Below are positions 26,647 to 36,340 of a DNA stretch of 64,000 nt, one piece after another. This DNA comes from Alloprevotella sp. OH1205_COT-284 (GTDB taxonomy: Bacteria > Bacteroidota > Bacteroidia > Bacteroidales > Bacteroidaceae). The stretch spans positions 54,881-118,880 of the forward strand of contig NZ_RQYI01000003.1 in assembly GCF_003859795.1 (NCBI RefSeq). The letters are read 5' to 3'. The position numbers and the translations under genes are program-made. The notes beneath the pieces are model-generated. The model was not told where the DNA came from. It was given only the letters and a program-made list of their open reading frames with translations, and ran no database searches. Within the stretch, counting starts at the first letter, position 1; every line of letters begins with the position of its first letter.

Positions 26647-26654
26647 TAAATTCG
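26647..26654 (+). promoter_or_regulatory. Possible -7 box of the lipoprotein-addA operon
   Basis: TAAATTCG lies 25 bases before the ATG at 26679. It is one base off consensus but well placed. Confidence 0.4.
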
Positions 26655-26678
26655 CTGCAAACTATAATCCTTTTTGAT

Positions 26679-27248
26679 ATGAAGAAAATCATTTTTAGGT
26701 TTTTAGCCTCTCTCATCTTGATGAGCGGAATGTTGTTTTCGTTGCAGGGCTGTAAAGATAAAAAAACAACTCCCAAATCTTCCGTTTCTCCCACGCCCGT
26801 TGTGACGAAAGCGGAGGCCGACAGTTCGATTTGCGGCATTGCCAATGAAGATTTCGGCATGAGCACTTTTGCCATTACCACCGAAGACGGACGCAGCGTG
26901 CAGGTGGTGCGTACTCGCAACGACGGCACGGATGGGGAGATTTACGGAGATGTTGCTCCGGGCGATAAATTTGTCATGACAACCACCGATGACGGAGAGT
27001 CTTTGGGAGTAGCCATCAATGTCACGCAGGTTGAAAGGTTTACGAAAAAATACAGAGTGCTCAACGCCCGGCTTATCCTAAATCCCGAAAATGCGCCCGA
27101 TACCGTCAACGTCTTGCATCTTTCGACCGACAGCCTTGTGGCGGTGGGTAGAGAAAAGCACATCTACACTTCCTCGCAACGGAAAGACCGGGGAGAAAGA
27201 AAGGAAAAGCCGCACAGCAAACAGAGGAGTAGGGTAGTTTTGAAATAA
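26679..27248 (+). CDS. Small lipoprotein of unknown function
   Basis: A 189-residue protein with a lipoprotein signal: MKKIIFRFLASLILMSGM, a hydrophobic core, and LQGC with Cys25 as the lipidated residue. The mature part is a β-rich domain (STFAITTEDGRSVQVVRTRN, YGDVAPGDKFVMTTTDDGE, then LGVAINVTQVERF) that could be an OB- or lipocalin-like barrel. It ends in a basic low-complexity tail with many Arg and Lys. I recognise no named family. It lies 16 bases upstream of addA and probably shares its transcript, though no link between the two functions is evident. Confidence 0.75.
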   Translation: MKKIIFRFLASLILMSGMLFSLQGCKDKKTTPKSSVSPTPVVTKAEADSSICGIANEDFGMSTFAITTEDGRSVQVVRTRNDGTDGEIYGDVAPGDKFVMTTTDDGESLGVAINVTQVERFTKKYRVLNARLILNPENAPDTVNVLHLSTDSLVAVGREKHIYTSSQRKDRGERKEKPHSKQRSRVVLK

Positions 27249-27264
27249 AGATGATCACACAATC

Positions 27265-30200
27265 ATGCCGGAGAGAGCGAAACTGATACACGTATACAAG
27301 GCTTCGGCCGGTGCGGGAAAGACCTTTACCCTTGCGGCGGAGTTTATAGCCAATCTCATCAACGACTATGAGGCGGGCGATGCGCCGCATCGTCATCAAC
27401 TGGCCATTACTTTCACAAAAAAAGCCACGACCGAGATGAAGGAGCGTATCCTTCAATATCTTTATGAGCTTTCTCGCGACGGCGATTTCGACGATGGCTT
27501 TTTTCAAGCCGTTCGGTGTCGGGTGCGTCCTCATGTCACCGACCGTCAAATTCGCGAACGCGCCGGGCGTTCTTTGTTGCAGATCATTCATGGCTACGAC
27601 TTTTTTCACGTAACGACCATTGACTCGTTTTTTCAATCATTGCTCACCAATCTGGCTCATGAATTGGGACTTTCGGCCGGTTTCAAAGTCGATCTCAACG
27701 ATGGCGATGTGTTGGGAAAAGGAGTCGATCGCATGTTGAGGGCTTTGCGTCACGGGAGCGACGTGCTCGATTGGGTCACCGATTACATCGAAGAGCGTCA
27801 TGAGGCCGACGAAAACTGGAACGTCACGAGCCCGCTCAAAAAACTCTCGCAGGAGTTGCTCAAAGAGCCTTATCTGATTTATGGCGACAGCCTGCGCAAT
27901 CTGCCGCTCAACAATGTCACCGTAGGCAATTACCGAAAAACGCTCAATGTCATCAAAAAAGAGCAACAAGAACTTTTGAGCCGTCAGGCGCGTGAACTAG
28001 ATGATTTTATCTGTCAAACCGCCGGCTATGCGGCCATCAGCTATGGAGAAAACCGCGGCCGACCCTTTATTGCACGCTTTGCCGAATGGACGTTCAAAGA
28101 CTTCAACAAGGAGTCGCAACCTTCGGCCACGGTGAAGGATTGGGCGGAAAATCCGCAGAAGATGAAGAAGAAAGGAGATAAAGGCAACGATTTGGACGGG
28201 TGGTATGAAGAGGTGAGCCGTCGTCTTCGCCTCTTGTTGGAAACCATTCCTGCGGCTTTGCGACAAATCAATTCCTGTGATCTCAGTTTGAGGCATCTCA
28301 ATCCGCTTCGGTTGCTCGATGTGATCGATCGTGAGGTGGTCGAAATCAATCGCGAGAACAATGCTTTCATGCTTGCACACACACCTTTGTTGTTTGCTAA
28401 AATGGTGACCGGCAATGAAGCCTCTTTTGTGTTTGAGCGCGCCGGAACGCAGTTTCGCCATGTCATGATCGACGAGTTTCAGGACACTTCCACCTTGCAG
28501 TGGAAAAATCTCCGCAACCTCCTTGTCGAAAACATCTCTCAGGGCAACAGTTGTATGCTTGTGGGCGATGTGAAGCAGGGCATTTATCGCTGGCGCGGCG
28601 GCGATTGGACGGCCTTGGCCGAAATCCGAACCGACGATCTGACCGAAGTGAAACATTTGGATAGCAACTTTCGGAGTGGCCGCGTGATTGTCGAGTTTAA
28701 CAACCGCTTGTTTGTCGAAGCAGCAAAGGCTCTTTCTGCCGATGAGAGGGAAACAGCCGAATCTTCCACAAAAGGGGAACTCGAAATGCTGTATGCACAA
28801 GAGGAAGTGCATCAGCAATTTCGAAAGAAAGGAGGCTTTGTGCGCATTTGTGTTGCCGAGAAAAAGAGTGGTTCGGAGGAGCGTGCCGATGGTGCGGAGT
28901 TTTCGGCCGAGCGCGAACTCGGAGAACAGATTCTGCGGCTGCGCGCTGCCGGTGTACCCTATGAGGAAATGGCGATTTTGGTGAGGCGAAACTCCGAGGT
29001 GCAACGCATCCTCAAATATTTCGAGACCGACTCGGTTTTGAAAGACATCCCCCTTGTTTCCGACGAAGCATTTTTACTCTCTTCCTCGCCGGCGGTGCAG
29101 ACGCTTGTTCATGCTCTGCGCTATATCGTTCGTCGTGACGATGGCATCGCGAAGGCCTATTTGCAAAAACGAATTTCCGAGGGCGGAGTGGAGGCTTTGC
29201 AGAATTTGTTTGAAGAGTGGGACGCCCGACAATTTGACAATCTTCCGTTCTACGAACTCGTGGAACGGCTTATCCGCATCTTTCGTTTGCACGAGCAAAC
29301 GGGGCAGACACCTTATTTATATGCGTTCTTGGACGCCGTTTTGGTCTTCCTCGACGAAAATGTGGCCGACATCAAGCGATTTTTGGAATATTGGGACGAA
29401 ACGCTGCATCGCAAAAGTATTCCCTCGACAGAGGTCGATGGCGTGCGAATGCTGACCATACACAAATCGAAAGGTCTTGCTTTTCACAGCGTCTTTTTGC
29501 CCTATTGCGAATGGGCGGTTGAGCAAGACCGAGCCGACGATCTTCTGTGGCTTCATCCCGAAGTGTCGCCTTTTGATGCCATTCCGCTGCTTCCGATCCC
29601 GATGACGGCACGAGCGGCCAACAGTATTTATGAGCAACCTTATCGTCGGGAGCATCTCAATCGCCGCATCGAAAATCTCAACCTCATGTATGTCGCTTTT
29701 ACGCGTGCTCGGCAAAATCTCATCGCTTGCGCCTCCCCTCCTGCGCGCAGCGGAGGAAAAACGATGCGCGATGTGTTGAAAGAGAGCTTGTATGCTCCCG
29801 ACAGCACCTTGAAGCCCGGCTACGGCGATCTCTCTTTGCTCGAAACCGACGATTGCCGCATTGTTCTCGAACTCGGAAGCCCCTCCACAGCTTATTTGCA
29901 GGAGGCAGTTCAGCCAAATTCGGACAGCGTGAAGGCGAAAGACCGAAATCCTCTCCATATTGTACCGACTGCCGAGTCGTTGAACTTCGTTGCCCGAAAG
30001 GCGCGCATTTCATTTCGCCAGTCGGCCGATGCACGGCGTTTTCGTGCATCGTTGTTTGAAGACGAAGAGGGCGAAAATACTTCTCTCTCTCCGGAAGCCG
30101 AATTTCGAGTGCGGCAGGATGAAGCGCGCCGCAAGGGAGAGTTGTTGCACCGCATGATGGAACACATCGGGCACGCCGGCGACTTGGAGCGTGTGGTGCG

Positions 30201-30573
30201 CGAGTTTGTTTTTGAAGGGCAAATTCTCGAACCCCGTCAGCGTGAAGAAACGATAGAAAGGCTTCGCCGCGCCATGTTGCACCCCTTGGCGGCCGAATGG
30301 TTTGACGGTTCGTGGAAACTCTATCGGGAGTGCAACATTCTCAGCCGCGACGCCACCGGTGCATATCTTTGTCAACGCCCCGACCGCGTCATGATGCGCG
30401 GTGACGAAACGGTGGTGGTCGATTTCAAATTCGGACGCTCACGTCCCGCTTATCACCGGCAAGTACGCTTATATTGCAATTTGCTTCGTCGAATGGGGCA
30501 TAAACATTTGCGCGGCTATGTGTGGTATGTCTACGACGGAGAGATCGAAGAGGTGGAACTCGACTCTTGCTGA
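27265..30573 (+). CDS. addA: AddA-like UvrD/RecB-family helicase-nuclease
   Basis: A 1102-residue superfamily 1A helicase with a C-terminal RecB-type nuclease, the motor subunit for resecting double-strand breaks. Walker A is at residues 13-20 (ASAGAGKT), motif II is DEFQDTSTLQWKNL near residue 402, and GDVKQGIYRWRGGDW (motif III region), LTIHKSKGLAFHSVFLPY and NLMYVAFTRARQNL (motif VI) follow in order. The nuclease motif VVVDFKFGRSRPAYHRQV is near residue 1052. Its partner is very likely the addB gene upstream, from which it is separated by about 5 kb that includes rpsA and tRNA-Thr. Confidence 0.88.
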   Translation: MPERAKLIHVYKASAGAGKTFTLAAEFIANLINDYEAGDAPHRHQLAITFTKKATTEMKERILQYLYELSRDGDFDDGFFQAVRCRVRPHVTDRQIRERAGRSLLQIIHGYDFFHVTTIDSFFQSLLTNLAHELGLSAGFKVDLNDGDVLGKGVDRMLRALRHGSDVLDWVTDYIEERHEADENWNVTSPLKKLSQELLKEPYLIYGDSLRNLPLNNVTVGNYRKTLNVIKKEQQELLSRQARELDDFICQTAGYAAISYGENRGRPFIARFAEWTFKDFNKESQPSATVKDWAENPQKMKKKGDKGNDLDGWYEEVSRRLRLLLETIPAALRQINSCDLSLRHLNPLRLLDVIDREVVEINRENNAFMLAHTPLLFAKMVTGNEASFVFERAGTQFRHVMIDEFQDTSTLQWKNLRNLLVENISQGNSCMLVGDVKQGIYRWRGGDWTALAEIRTDDLTEVKHLDSNFRSGRVIVEFNNRLFVEAAKALSADERETAESSTKGELEMLYAQEEVHQQFRKKGGFVRICVAEKKSGSEERADGAEFSAERELGEQILRLRAAGVPYEEMAILVRRNSEVQRILKYFETDSVLKDIPLVSDEAFLLSSSPAVQTLVHALRYIVRRDDGIAKAYLQKRISEGGVEALQNLFEEWDARQFDNLPFYELVERLIRIFRLHEQTGQTPYLYAFLDAVLVFLDENVADIKRFLEYWDETLHRKSIPSTEVDGVRMLTIHKSKGLAFHSVFLPYCEWAVEQDRADDLLWLHPEVSPFDAIPLLPIPMTARAANSIYEQPYRREHLNRRIENLNLMYVAFTRARQNLIACASPPARSGGKTMRDVLKESLYAPDSTLKPGYGDLSLLETDDCRIVLELGSPSTAYLQEAVQPNSDSVKAKDRNPLHIVPTAESLNFVARKARISFRQSADARRFRASLFEDEEGENTSLSPEAEFRVRQDEARRKGELLHRMMEHIGHAGDLERVVREFVFEGQILEPRQREETIERLRRAMLHPLAAEWFDGSWKLYRECNILSRDATGAYLCQRPDRVMMRGDETVVVDFKFGRSRPAYHRQVRLYCNLLRRMGHKHLRGYVWYVYDGEIEEVELDSC

Positions 30574-30667
30574 ACAACTGTGCTTTCCGGTTGGAAATGC
30601 GGGCTGAAAGTGTTCGGGTGTGAATGGGAAAAATATCGAAAAGTTTCCACACAATGAAAGTTTTTTG

Positions 30668-30675
30668 TAACTTTG
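30668..30675 (+). promoter_or_regulatory. -7 box of the pgk promoter
   Basis: TAACTTTG with a near-consensus TTTC about 20 bases upstream. It gives a leader of about 100 bases to the pgk ATG. Confidence 0.6.
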
Positions 30676-30781
30676 CCACAAGATAAAGCATTTCTTATCA
30701 ATACTGTTATGGGCGCAGAAAAATCTCTAACGCCTCACTGTTTTTACAGCAACCACAACAACTCAATAACTCTCAATCATT

Positions 30782-32029
30782 ATGACAATCGACGCTTGTA
30801 ATTTCGCAGGCAAGAAGGCTATCGTGCGCGTAGACTTCAATGTGCCCCTCAACGAAGAAGGACAAATCACCGACGACACCCGCATTCGCGGTGCGCTCCC
30901 CACGCTTAAAAAAGTTTTGAGCGATGGCGGTTCGCTCATCATCATGAGCCACATGGGCAAACCCAAAGGCAAGGTAAATCCCAAATTCTCGTTGGGACAA
31001 ATCAAAGATGCCGTGGCCACCGCTCTCGATGCTCCCGTGACTTTTGCCCCCGATTGCGCGAAAGCCGCCGAAGCTGCCGCCGCTCTCAAACCCGGCGAAG
31101 TATTGTTGCTCGAAAATCTTCGTTTCTATCCCGAAGAAGAAGGTAAGCCTGCCGGTATCGATAAGGCCGATCCTGCCTATGCCGAAGCTGCCAAAGCGGT
31201 GAAAGAAAGCCAAAAAGAATTTGCAAAGACTTTGGCTTCTTATGCTGATTTCTATGTGATGGACGCTTTCGGAACGGCACATCGCAAACACGCTTCCACG
31301 GCCGTTATTGCCGATTATTTCGATGCAGACCACAAAATGTTGGGTTACCTCATGGAAAAAGAAGTGACGGCCGTCGATAATATCCTCAACAACATCAAGC
31401 GTCCTTTCACGGCCATCATGGGCGGCTCAAAAGTTTCGACCAAGATCGGTATCATTGAAAACCTGATGGACAAGGTGGACAATCTTATTCTTTGCGGCGG
31501 CATGACCTACACCTTTGCCCGTGCTTTGGGCGGAAATGTCGGCCAATCCATTTGCGAAGAAGACAAGTTGGATCTTGCCCTCTCCATTATAGAGAAAGCC
31601 AAAGCTAAGGGTGTAAATCTGGTTTTGGGAACAGACTGCGTGGCCGGCGATGATTTCAAAAATGATTGCAACACGCAAGTGCTCCCCGTAGGCGAGATCC
31701 CCGCCGGTTGGGAAGGCCTCGATGCCGGACCCGAAAGCCGCAAGGCTTTTGCCGCAGCCATTGAAAGCGCAAAGACCATTCTTTGGAACGGCCCTGCCGG
31801 CGTGTTCGAGTTTGACAATTTCGACGGTGGATCAAGAGCCATTGCCGAAGCCATTGCCGTCGCCACCAAGAATGGTGCCTTCTCTCTCATCGGCGGTGGC
31901 GACTCCGTGGCCTGCATCAACAAGTTCGGCATGGCCGATCAAGTATCTTACATTTCTACCGGCGGCGGTGCATTGCTCGAAGCCATTGAGGGTAAAACAC
32001 TCCCCGGCGTTGCAGCCATCAAGGGATAA
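30782..32029 (+). CDS. pgk: Phosphoglycerate kinase
   Basis: A 415-residue glycolytic kinase that transfers phosphate from 1,3-bisphosphoglycerate to ADP. The N-domain substrate motif [14 protein letters not shown] is at residues 15-28, followed by SHMGKPKG and [14 protein letters not shown]. The C-domain nucleotide site includes [30 protein letters not shown] and [13 protein letters not shown]. It is slightly longer than the 390-400 residues typical elsewhere, the normal form in Bacteroidota. Codon use is strongly biased. It has its own promoter and terminator. Confidence 0.97.
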   Translation: MTIDACNFAGKKAIVRVDFNVPLNEEGQITDDTRIRGALPTLKKVLSDGGSLIIMSHMGKPKGKVNPKFSLGQIKDAVATALDAPVTFAPDCAKAAEAAAALKPGEVLLLENLRFYPEEEGKPAGIDKADPAYAEAAKAVKESQKEFAKTLASYADFYVMDAFGTAHRKHASTAVIADYFDADHKMLGYLMEKEVTAVDNILNNIKRPFTAIMGGSKVSTKIGIIENLMDKVDNLILCGGMTYTFARALGGNVGQSICEEDKLDLALSIIEKAKAKGVNLVLGTDCVAGDDFKNDCNTQVLPVGEIPAGWEGLDAGPESRKAFAAAIESAKTILWNGPAGVFEFDNFDGGSRAIAEAIAVATKNGAFSLIGGGDSVACINKFGMADQVSYISTGGGALLEAIEGKTLPGVAAIKG

Positions 32030-32056
32030 TTGAAATTTATATCATTATCAATACAA

Positions 32057-32106
32057 GTTATAGAGTTGGAGGGGCTTCGAGCTTTTGCAGCTCTATAACT
32101 TTTTTC
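32057..32106 (+). terminator. Terminator of pgk
   Basis: Stem GTTATAGAG / CTCTATAAC with a 25-nt loop, followed by TTTTTTC. The T-run ends three bases before the next ATG, so any message for that gene coming from pgk must read through this hairpin. Confidence 0.75.
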
Positions 32107-32108
32107 TT

Positions 32109-32981
32109 ATGAAACAATCACACTTGCGTCTTTTCCCGTTTGTCTTACTCCTCCTTTTGAGCGTTTCGATATGGGTAGGCTGTCGAAACAGTACAACCCT
32201 CGACGCCGATGGAAAGGCGGCCAATGACAGTTTGTCGTTGCGCATCGCCTGTTTGCCCACCATGGATTGCCTGCCGTTCTACTATGCTGTGGAAAGCGGA
32301 CTGTGCGATTCTCTCGAACTTCCTCTTTATATTCGCACCTTTCAATCGCAGTTTGATGCCGACACGGCGTTAATGGGAAACGTGTTCGACGGAGGAGTGA
32401 CGGACGTTCATCGCTATCGTCATCATCGCGAAAAGGGGCTTCTTCAACCTTGTGTGGCTTTGATCCCGACCGATGGCCGTTGGCAGCTGGTGGTGAATGG
32501 CGTGTTGCGTCTGAAAAAAACAGAGCAACTCAAAGGACGCACTTTGGCTGCTGCACGCCACAGCGTTTCGGATCGCATTTCAAGTCATCTCAAAGACAGT
32601 TTGCGGTTGGGAAGCGATGATATATATCAACCGCAAATCAACAGCTATCGTCTTCGCTATCAGATGCTCGACAACGCTCAGGTCGATGCCGCCGTTTTGC
32701 CCGAACCGTGGGGGACGCTGGCTGCGGTTTCCGGACATCGCGTGTTGTCTTCCTTCTCTTCCCGTAAGTATTCCGTGGCTTTCTATGTGAAGAAAAGCAG
32801 CCTTTCTCATGCCCGCAAGGCTCGGCAGGTTGCGCGATTGAAAGAGGTGTACAATCTGTCGGTCAAGGCCTTGAACACAGCACCCTCGTCGGCATTGGAT
32901 AGCGTATTGATCAAGACTTATCGACTGCCCGAAAATGTGGTCGATACGCTCCGTCTGCCTTATTTTCAACCTGTGAAGTAA
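32109..32981 (+). CDS. NMT1/SsuA-like substrate-binding lipoprotein
   Basis: A 290-residue lipoprotein (signal ending SIWVGC, Cys25) with the fold of periplasmic binding proteins of the NMT1/THI5/SsuA type. Signs of the family are LRIACLPTMDCLPFYYAVES at the start of the mature protein, KTEQLKGRTLAAARHSVSDR and VDAAVLPEPWGTLAA, the hinge and ligand-pocket motifs. No permease or ATPase gene is nearby, so it is an orphan. I chose the ATG at 32109 since the eight residues upstream would lie inside the pgk terminator. The stop is six bases from the next gene. The ligand is unknown. Confidence 0.75.
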   Translation: MKQSHLRLFPFVLLLLLSVSIWVGCRNSTTLDADGKAANDSLSLRIACLPTMDCLPFYYAVESGLCDSLELPLYIRTFQSQFDADTALMGNVFDGGVTDVHRYRHHREKGLLQPCVALIPTDGRWQLVVNGVLRLKKTEQLKGRTLAAARHSVSDRISSHLKDSLRLGSDDIYQPQINSYRLRYQMLDNAQVDAAVLPEPWGTLAAVSGHRVLSSFSSRKYSVAFYVKKSSLSHARKARQVARLKEVYNLSVKALNTAPSSALDSVLIKTYRLPENVVDTLRLPYFQPVK

Positions 32982-32987
32982 AATCTC

Positions 32988-35150
32988 ATGATACACTCCG
33001 CCACCTATCTTGCCCTTCGCGAAGACGCGCTGCTCGCCCTAAGGGAGAAGCGTTTGCTCGATGCGCTTGCCGCAGTCGAGGGACAGCTCTCTTATATGGG
33101 TTCGTGGGCGTTCAAACAGCAACTGTTTGACATCAAGCAAGCCTATTCCATGTTGCTCACCTATCTCAAACAAGGAGCTGCCGATCCGTCGCGTTTTCAA
33201 CAAAGACTGATGTTTTTGCGTCAAACTTACGAGCTCTCGGAGCGTATTCATCGGGAGTTTACGTTGCAACACAGTCATCAGCATCGTGCCGATATTTGGC
33301 GTGCGTTGGGGAGTGAAGAGGCGGAACATTTGTTGTCCGAGGCGTTGCGCGGCGGCGAGCAAGACTATCGTGTGCTGTTTGAGGCTGCTTGGGTCTCTCC
33401 GGTTTGGGGCGAGGCCGAACTCGAAGCTGCCGATGCTTTTATGGAAACGGAAGAGATCGACGACTCCTTGAAGGCCACGTTGATTTCGGGAGTGATGCTC
33501 CGCCTGATAGCATCGTTTGATGCACGGCAGGTTGAATGGTTGATGAGCATTTTGCGGCGCGATGTATCCGTCGCGCTTTATGACCGGGCATTGGTCGCTT
33601 TGGTTTTTGCCGTGATTGCACATGAGCACTTCGACGGAACAGCCCATGTGATGCTTGACGAAGCAAGAGAAAGAAAGCATTCCCCTCTCGATTTCTATCC
33701 GGACATAAGAGAAAAGCTCATGGTGCTTTCTCGGGAGGAGCGTTATCGCTCCCGAATGCTTGTTTTGCAGAAAGTTTTGCTCTCGGCACTCGAAGCCCCC
33801 CGCTATGCCAAGCGCATGGAGGAAGAAATCGTACCCGAACTTCTCAAACATACGGCTGATTTCCCGAAGATCAATGGAGCGGATGTCGAAGAAATAGAAC
33901 GTGTGTTGCGGGAAAGTCCCGGTTTGCAGGCAGCGCAGCAGGCATTGTTGGATCGATTGTCGGATTTTTTGGAAATGCAGCAGCGAGGGGTTGATGCCAC
34001 ATTCTCGTCCTTTCGGCATGTCGTGCGAAGGCTTCCTTTTTTTAATGTGGCGGCCAATTGGTTTTGTCCGTTTTCTCTTTCGCATCCGGAAGTGGCGAAG
34101 ACGCATGTCAAACGCCGTTCGTGGGAAAATGCGCTGAAAAACAAACTTTGCGATACCGATCGCTTTGCTTTGTTGAAGTTTATCGATATGGCAGGCAAAG
34201 CTTCCACTGAACAGGAACAAACTGCGAGCCACGACTTTATCGATGCTCAAAGCACCCCGGCGGTGAGTTTTGAAGTGGTAGACGAAGAGGGTAATCCGAA
34301 GGCCGGGGAGGCCGACGAATTGCGTGCTTATATTCACGATTGCTATCGTTTTTTCAAACTCTTTGCGTATCGCAACGAGCAGGAAGATCCGTTTGGAAGA
34401 AATATTTTTTTGCTCGATTACGATGTCTTTTCGAGCATCTTTTCAGACGGAAAGAACTTGTTGGATTTGGCCGGTTTCTGTTTCCGCCTGAACCATTATG
34501 AACGCGTCGAGCAACTGATGCGACACATTCCCGACAATGCTTTGAGCCTCGCTCTTCAAGCCTATAATTATGAAATGCAGGAGAAAGAAGAGGAGGCCGT
34601 TTCGGCTTATGAGAAATTGCTTTTGCTCAACGATGATGAGAAAAATGTTCGTCGTTTTGCCGATTGTCTGTGGAAGTTCAAACGCTATGAAGACGCGCTG
34701 ATCCACCTCATACGCCTCGAAATGGAGCATCCCGACGAGATCGACTTGCTGTTGCGAGTGGGAGAATGTTTCTTGTTGGTGGAGCTGTATGCCGATGCCG
34801 TCGAACGCTTTCGAAAGGTCATCTACCTTTCCCAAAATCATCCTCAGGCGGTGCGCCAATTGGCTTGGTGCTTGATGATGCAGAGTGACTTTGCCGCATC
34901 AATGGCGGAGTATGATAAATTGTTGTCGTCCGCTCCTGCCGACATCGATTTCTTCAATGCAGCCCATAATTCATGGCTTTCGGGCGATGTGCCCACGGCA
35001 ACGGCTTTGTATCGGGAGTATCTTGAAAAAAAGAAAACGGATTTTGCTCCCAAAGAGCTTTTTGAGGATTGCAAACCCTACTTGTTGCGTCTGGGATTGT
35101 CGGAAGAAGACTTTCCCATGATGATCGACTTGTTGAATTGTGGTTTGTGA
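32988..35150 (+). CDS. TPR-repeat protein of unknown function
   Basis: A 720-residue, largely helical, soluble protein with no signal peptide. The N-terminal 350 residues are Leu/Glu-rich helices (LREKRLLDALAAVEGQLSYM). From about residue 500 there are tetratricopeptide-like helix pairs: FCFRLNHYERVEQLMRHIPD, LQAYNYEMQEKEEEAVSAYE, RVGECFLLVELYADAVERFR and LAWCLMMQSDFAASMAEYDK. Proteins like this are common and unnamed in Bacteroidales. It starts six bases after the substrate-binding lipoprotein and is probably coupled to it in translation, which suggests but does not prove a shared job. Confidence 0.8.
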   Translation: MIHSATYLALREDALLALREKRLLDALAAVEGQLSYMGSWAFKQQLFDIKQAYSMLLTYLKQGAADPSRFQQRLMFLRQTYELSERIHREFTLQHSHQHRADIWRALGSEEAEHLLSEALRGGEQDYRVLFEAAWVSPVWGEAELEAADAFMETEEIDDSLKATLISGVMLRLIASFDARQVEWLMSILRRDVSVALYDRALVALVFAVIAHEHFDGTAHVMLDEARERKHSPLDFYPDIREKLMVLSREERYRSRMLVLQKVLLSALEAPRYAKRMEEEIVPELLKHTADFPKINGADVEEIERVLRESPGLQAAQQALLDRLSDFLEMQQRGVDATFSSFRHVVRRLPFFNVAANWFCPFSLSHPEVAKTHVKRRSWENALKNKLCDTDRFALLKFIDMAGKASTEQEQTASHDFIDAQSTPAVSFEVVDEEGNPKAGEADELRAYIHDCYRFFKLFAYRNEQEDPFGRNIFLLDYDVFSSIFSDGKNLLDLAGFCFRLNHYERVEQLMRHIPDNALSLALQAYNYEMQEKEEEAVSAYEKLLLLNDDEKNVRRFADCLWKFKRYEDALIHLIRLEMEHPDEIDLLLRVGECFLLVELYADAVERFRKVIYLSQNHPQAVRQLAWCLMMQSDFAASMAEYDKLLSSAPADIDFFNAAHNSWLSGDVPTATALYREYLEKKKTDFAPKELFEDCKPYLLRLGLSEEDFPMMIDLLNCGL

Positions 35151-36180
35151 GCGTTTGCGCTCTGTCGAAAGGCAGAACGCCCCTGATGATTTGAAAAGGA
35201 AACATCGCTATCGCCCTTTTCTTCTGTCGTTCGATTTTGTGCCAGATCGGATAGTCCGACGCGACTGCCTCCGAATGGGGAAAGACCACTTTGGGGAGAG
35301 GGACATTTTCATCGACAAAATCGAAAGGTTGCATCCTTGAAAAGAGAACCCGATAGGAAGTTGTGAAATTTAGGTCACTGATAGATTTTTCTACTCGTTA
35401 CTTTGTTTTTTCTACTCCTTGGGTAAGATGCGTTCCGACGCATTAAAAATATATGGGGACAAACCGAAGAGAAGGTGAGGCAATGTTGAGCGAAAAAAAG
35501 CAACTTTCGGCTTCCTACCGGGAGTTTTTCTTCTTTTTATCTACATTGTCTACATTCTCGGTGTTAATCCGTAGATATACAGACTGTTGCGAATGTATAC
35601 AATGCGGAAGAAAAACTACATTCGTCGTCGCAACCTACACCTTGTTTCGAGAAGGCATGCAGATGCCCGAAACCGTCCGTGTAGGCAGTGTAGGTTTTCG
35701 GAAAATCTGTCTACATTCTTTTTAATCTGTTTGTCAGTGACTTAACTTCTTGCAATGTATGTTGAAAACCATTTGTATACACTCGCATCTTGTTGAATTT
35801 CAGTGATATGAAAGGCGTAGTGTAGGTTTTCGGGATTTTATGAAAAGAACATTGCAGGAAACCCGCACAACGAGCTGCCCCTCCCCCTAACCGGTATAAT
35901 TCAACCCCTTGAAATAAAGTCATAAAAAAGAGAAGAAATTTATACCGTTCTTCGGGGATTATTGTGCCCCATTCTCACCGATAAGGGGAAAATGGGGCCA
36001 CTAAAATCCTTTTAGAGCTAACAATGTCAAATTCACGGAATTTTCCAAGTAAAATTGTCCAATCCGAGAAAAATACGGATTGGACAATTTTATAAGAGGC
36101 TTTTGCAGAGATCTCTGATAAATTCGCAGCTCACCTTCAAATACATTTCTTACGTTTCTCTCTTCTTTTTTTTAGAAAAA
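35151..36180. other. Gene-poor stretch upstream of fusA2, rich in TGTAG motifs
   Basis: I see no convincing gene in about 1 kb. Between 35.54 and 35.84 kb the motif TGTAG/CTACA recurs: CTACATT at 35541, 35550 and 35711, GTGTAGGCAGTGTAGGTTTT near 35680, and a second TGTAGGTTTTCGGG near 35821. Further on are a GCCCCATT / AATGGGGC hairpin (35966-35998) and a 16-bp perfect hairpin (36051-36091). An IS-end-like GGCTTTTGCAGAGATCTC lies near 36108 and resembles the MITE ends at 7.1 kb. This looks like layered mobile-element debris plus the regulatory region of fusA2. Confidence 0.5.
36051..36091. terminator. Strong perfect hairpin
   Basis: A 16-bp perfect stem AAAATTGTCCAATCCG / CGGATTGGACAATTTT with a 9-nt loop. 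The AAAA/TTTT ends make it able to stop transcription in either direction. It would insulate fusA2 from upstream reading. Confidence 0.65.
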
Positions 36181-36182
36181 AG

Positions 36183-36213
36183 TTGGCACTATAAAAAATA
36201 AGTCGTAATTTGC
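36183..36213 (+). promoter_or_regulatory. Likely fusA2 promoter
   Basis: TTGGCAC followed after 19 bases by TAATTTGC, close to the -33 and -7 elements of Bacteroidota although the -7 box is one T short. It leaves a leader of about 120 bases. In Bacteroides thetaiotaomicron fusA2 is switched on by the regulator Cur; I cannot identify a Cur site by eye. Confidence 0.4.
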
Positions 36214-36340
36214 GCTCGGTTTGCAAAATACAGTTTCACTTTCAGACCATTCAATGCTATCTTAAACACCCTCATGCCCTCTTGCTTACGCATAAGATGA
36301 AGCGCATGGCAGAGAGGAAAACTCTTAAATCTTTACCCAC

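Noticed and set aside
35453..35725. A 90-codon frame upstream of fusA2
   Set aside because: Low-complexity sequence built from the TGTAG motif region, with no start signals and no recognisable domain.
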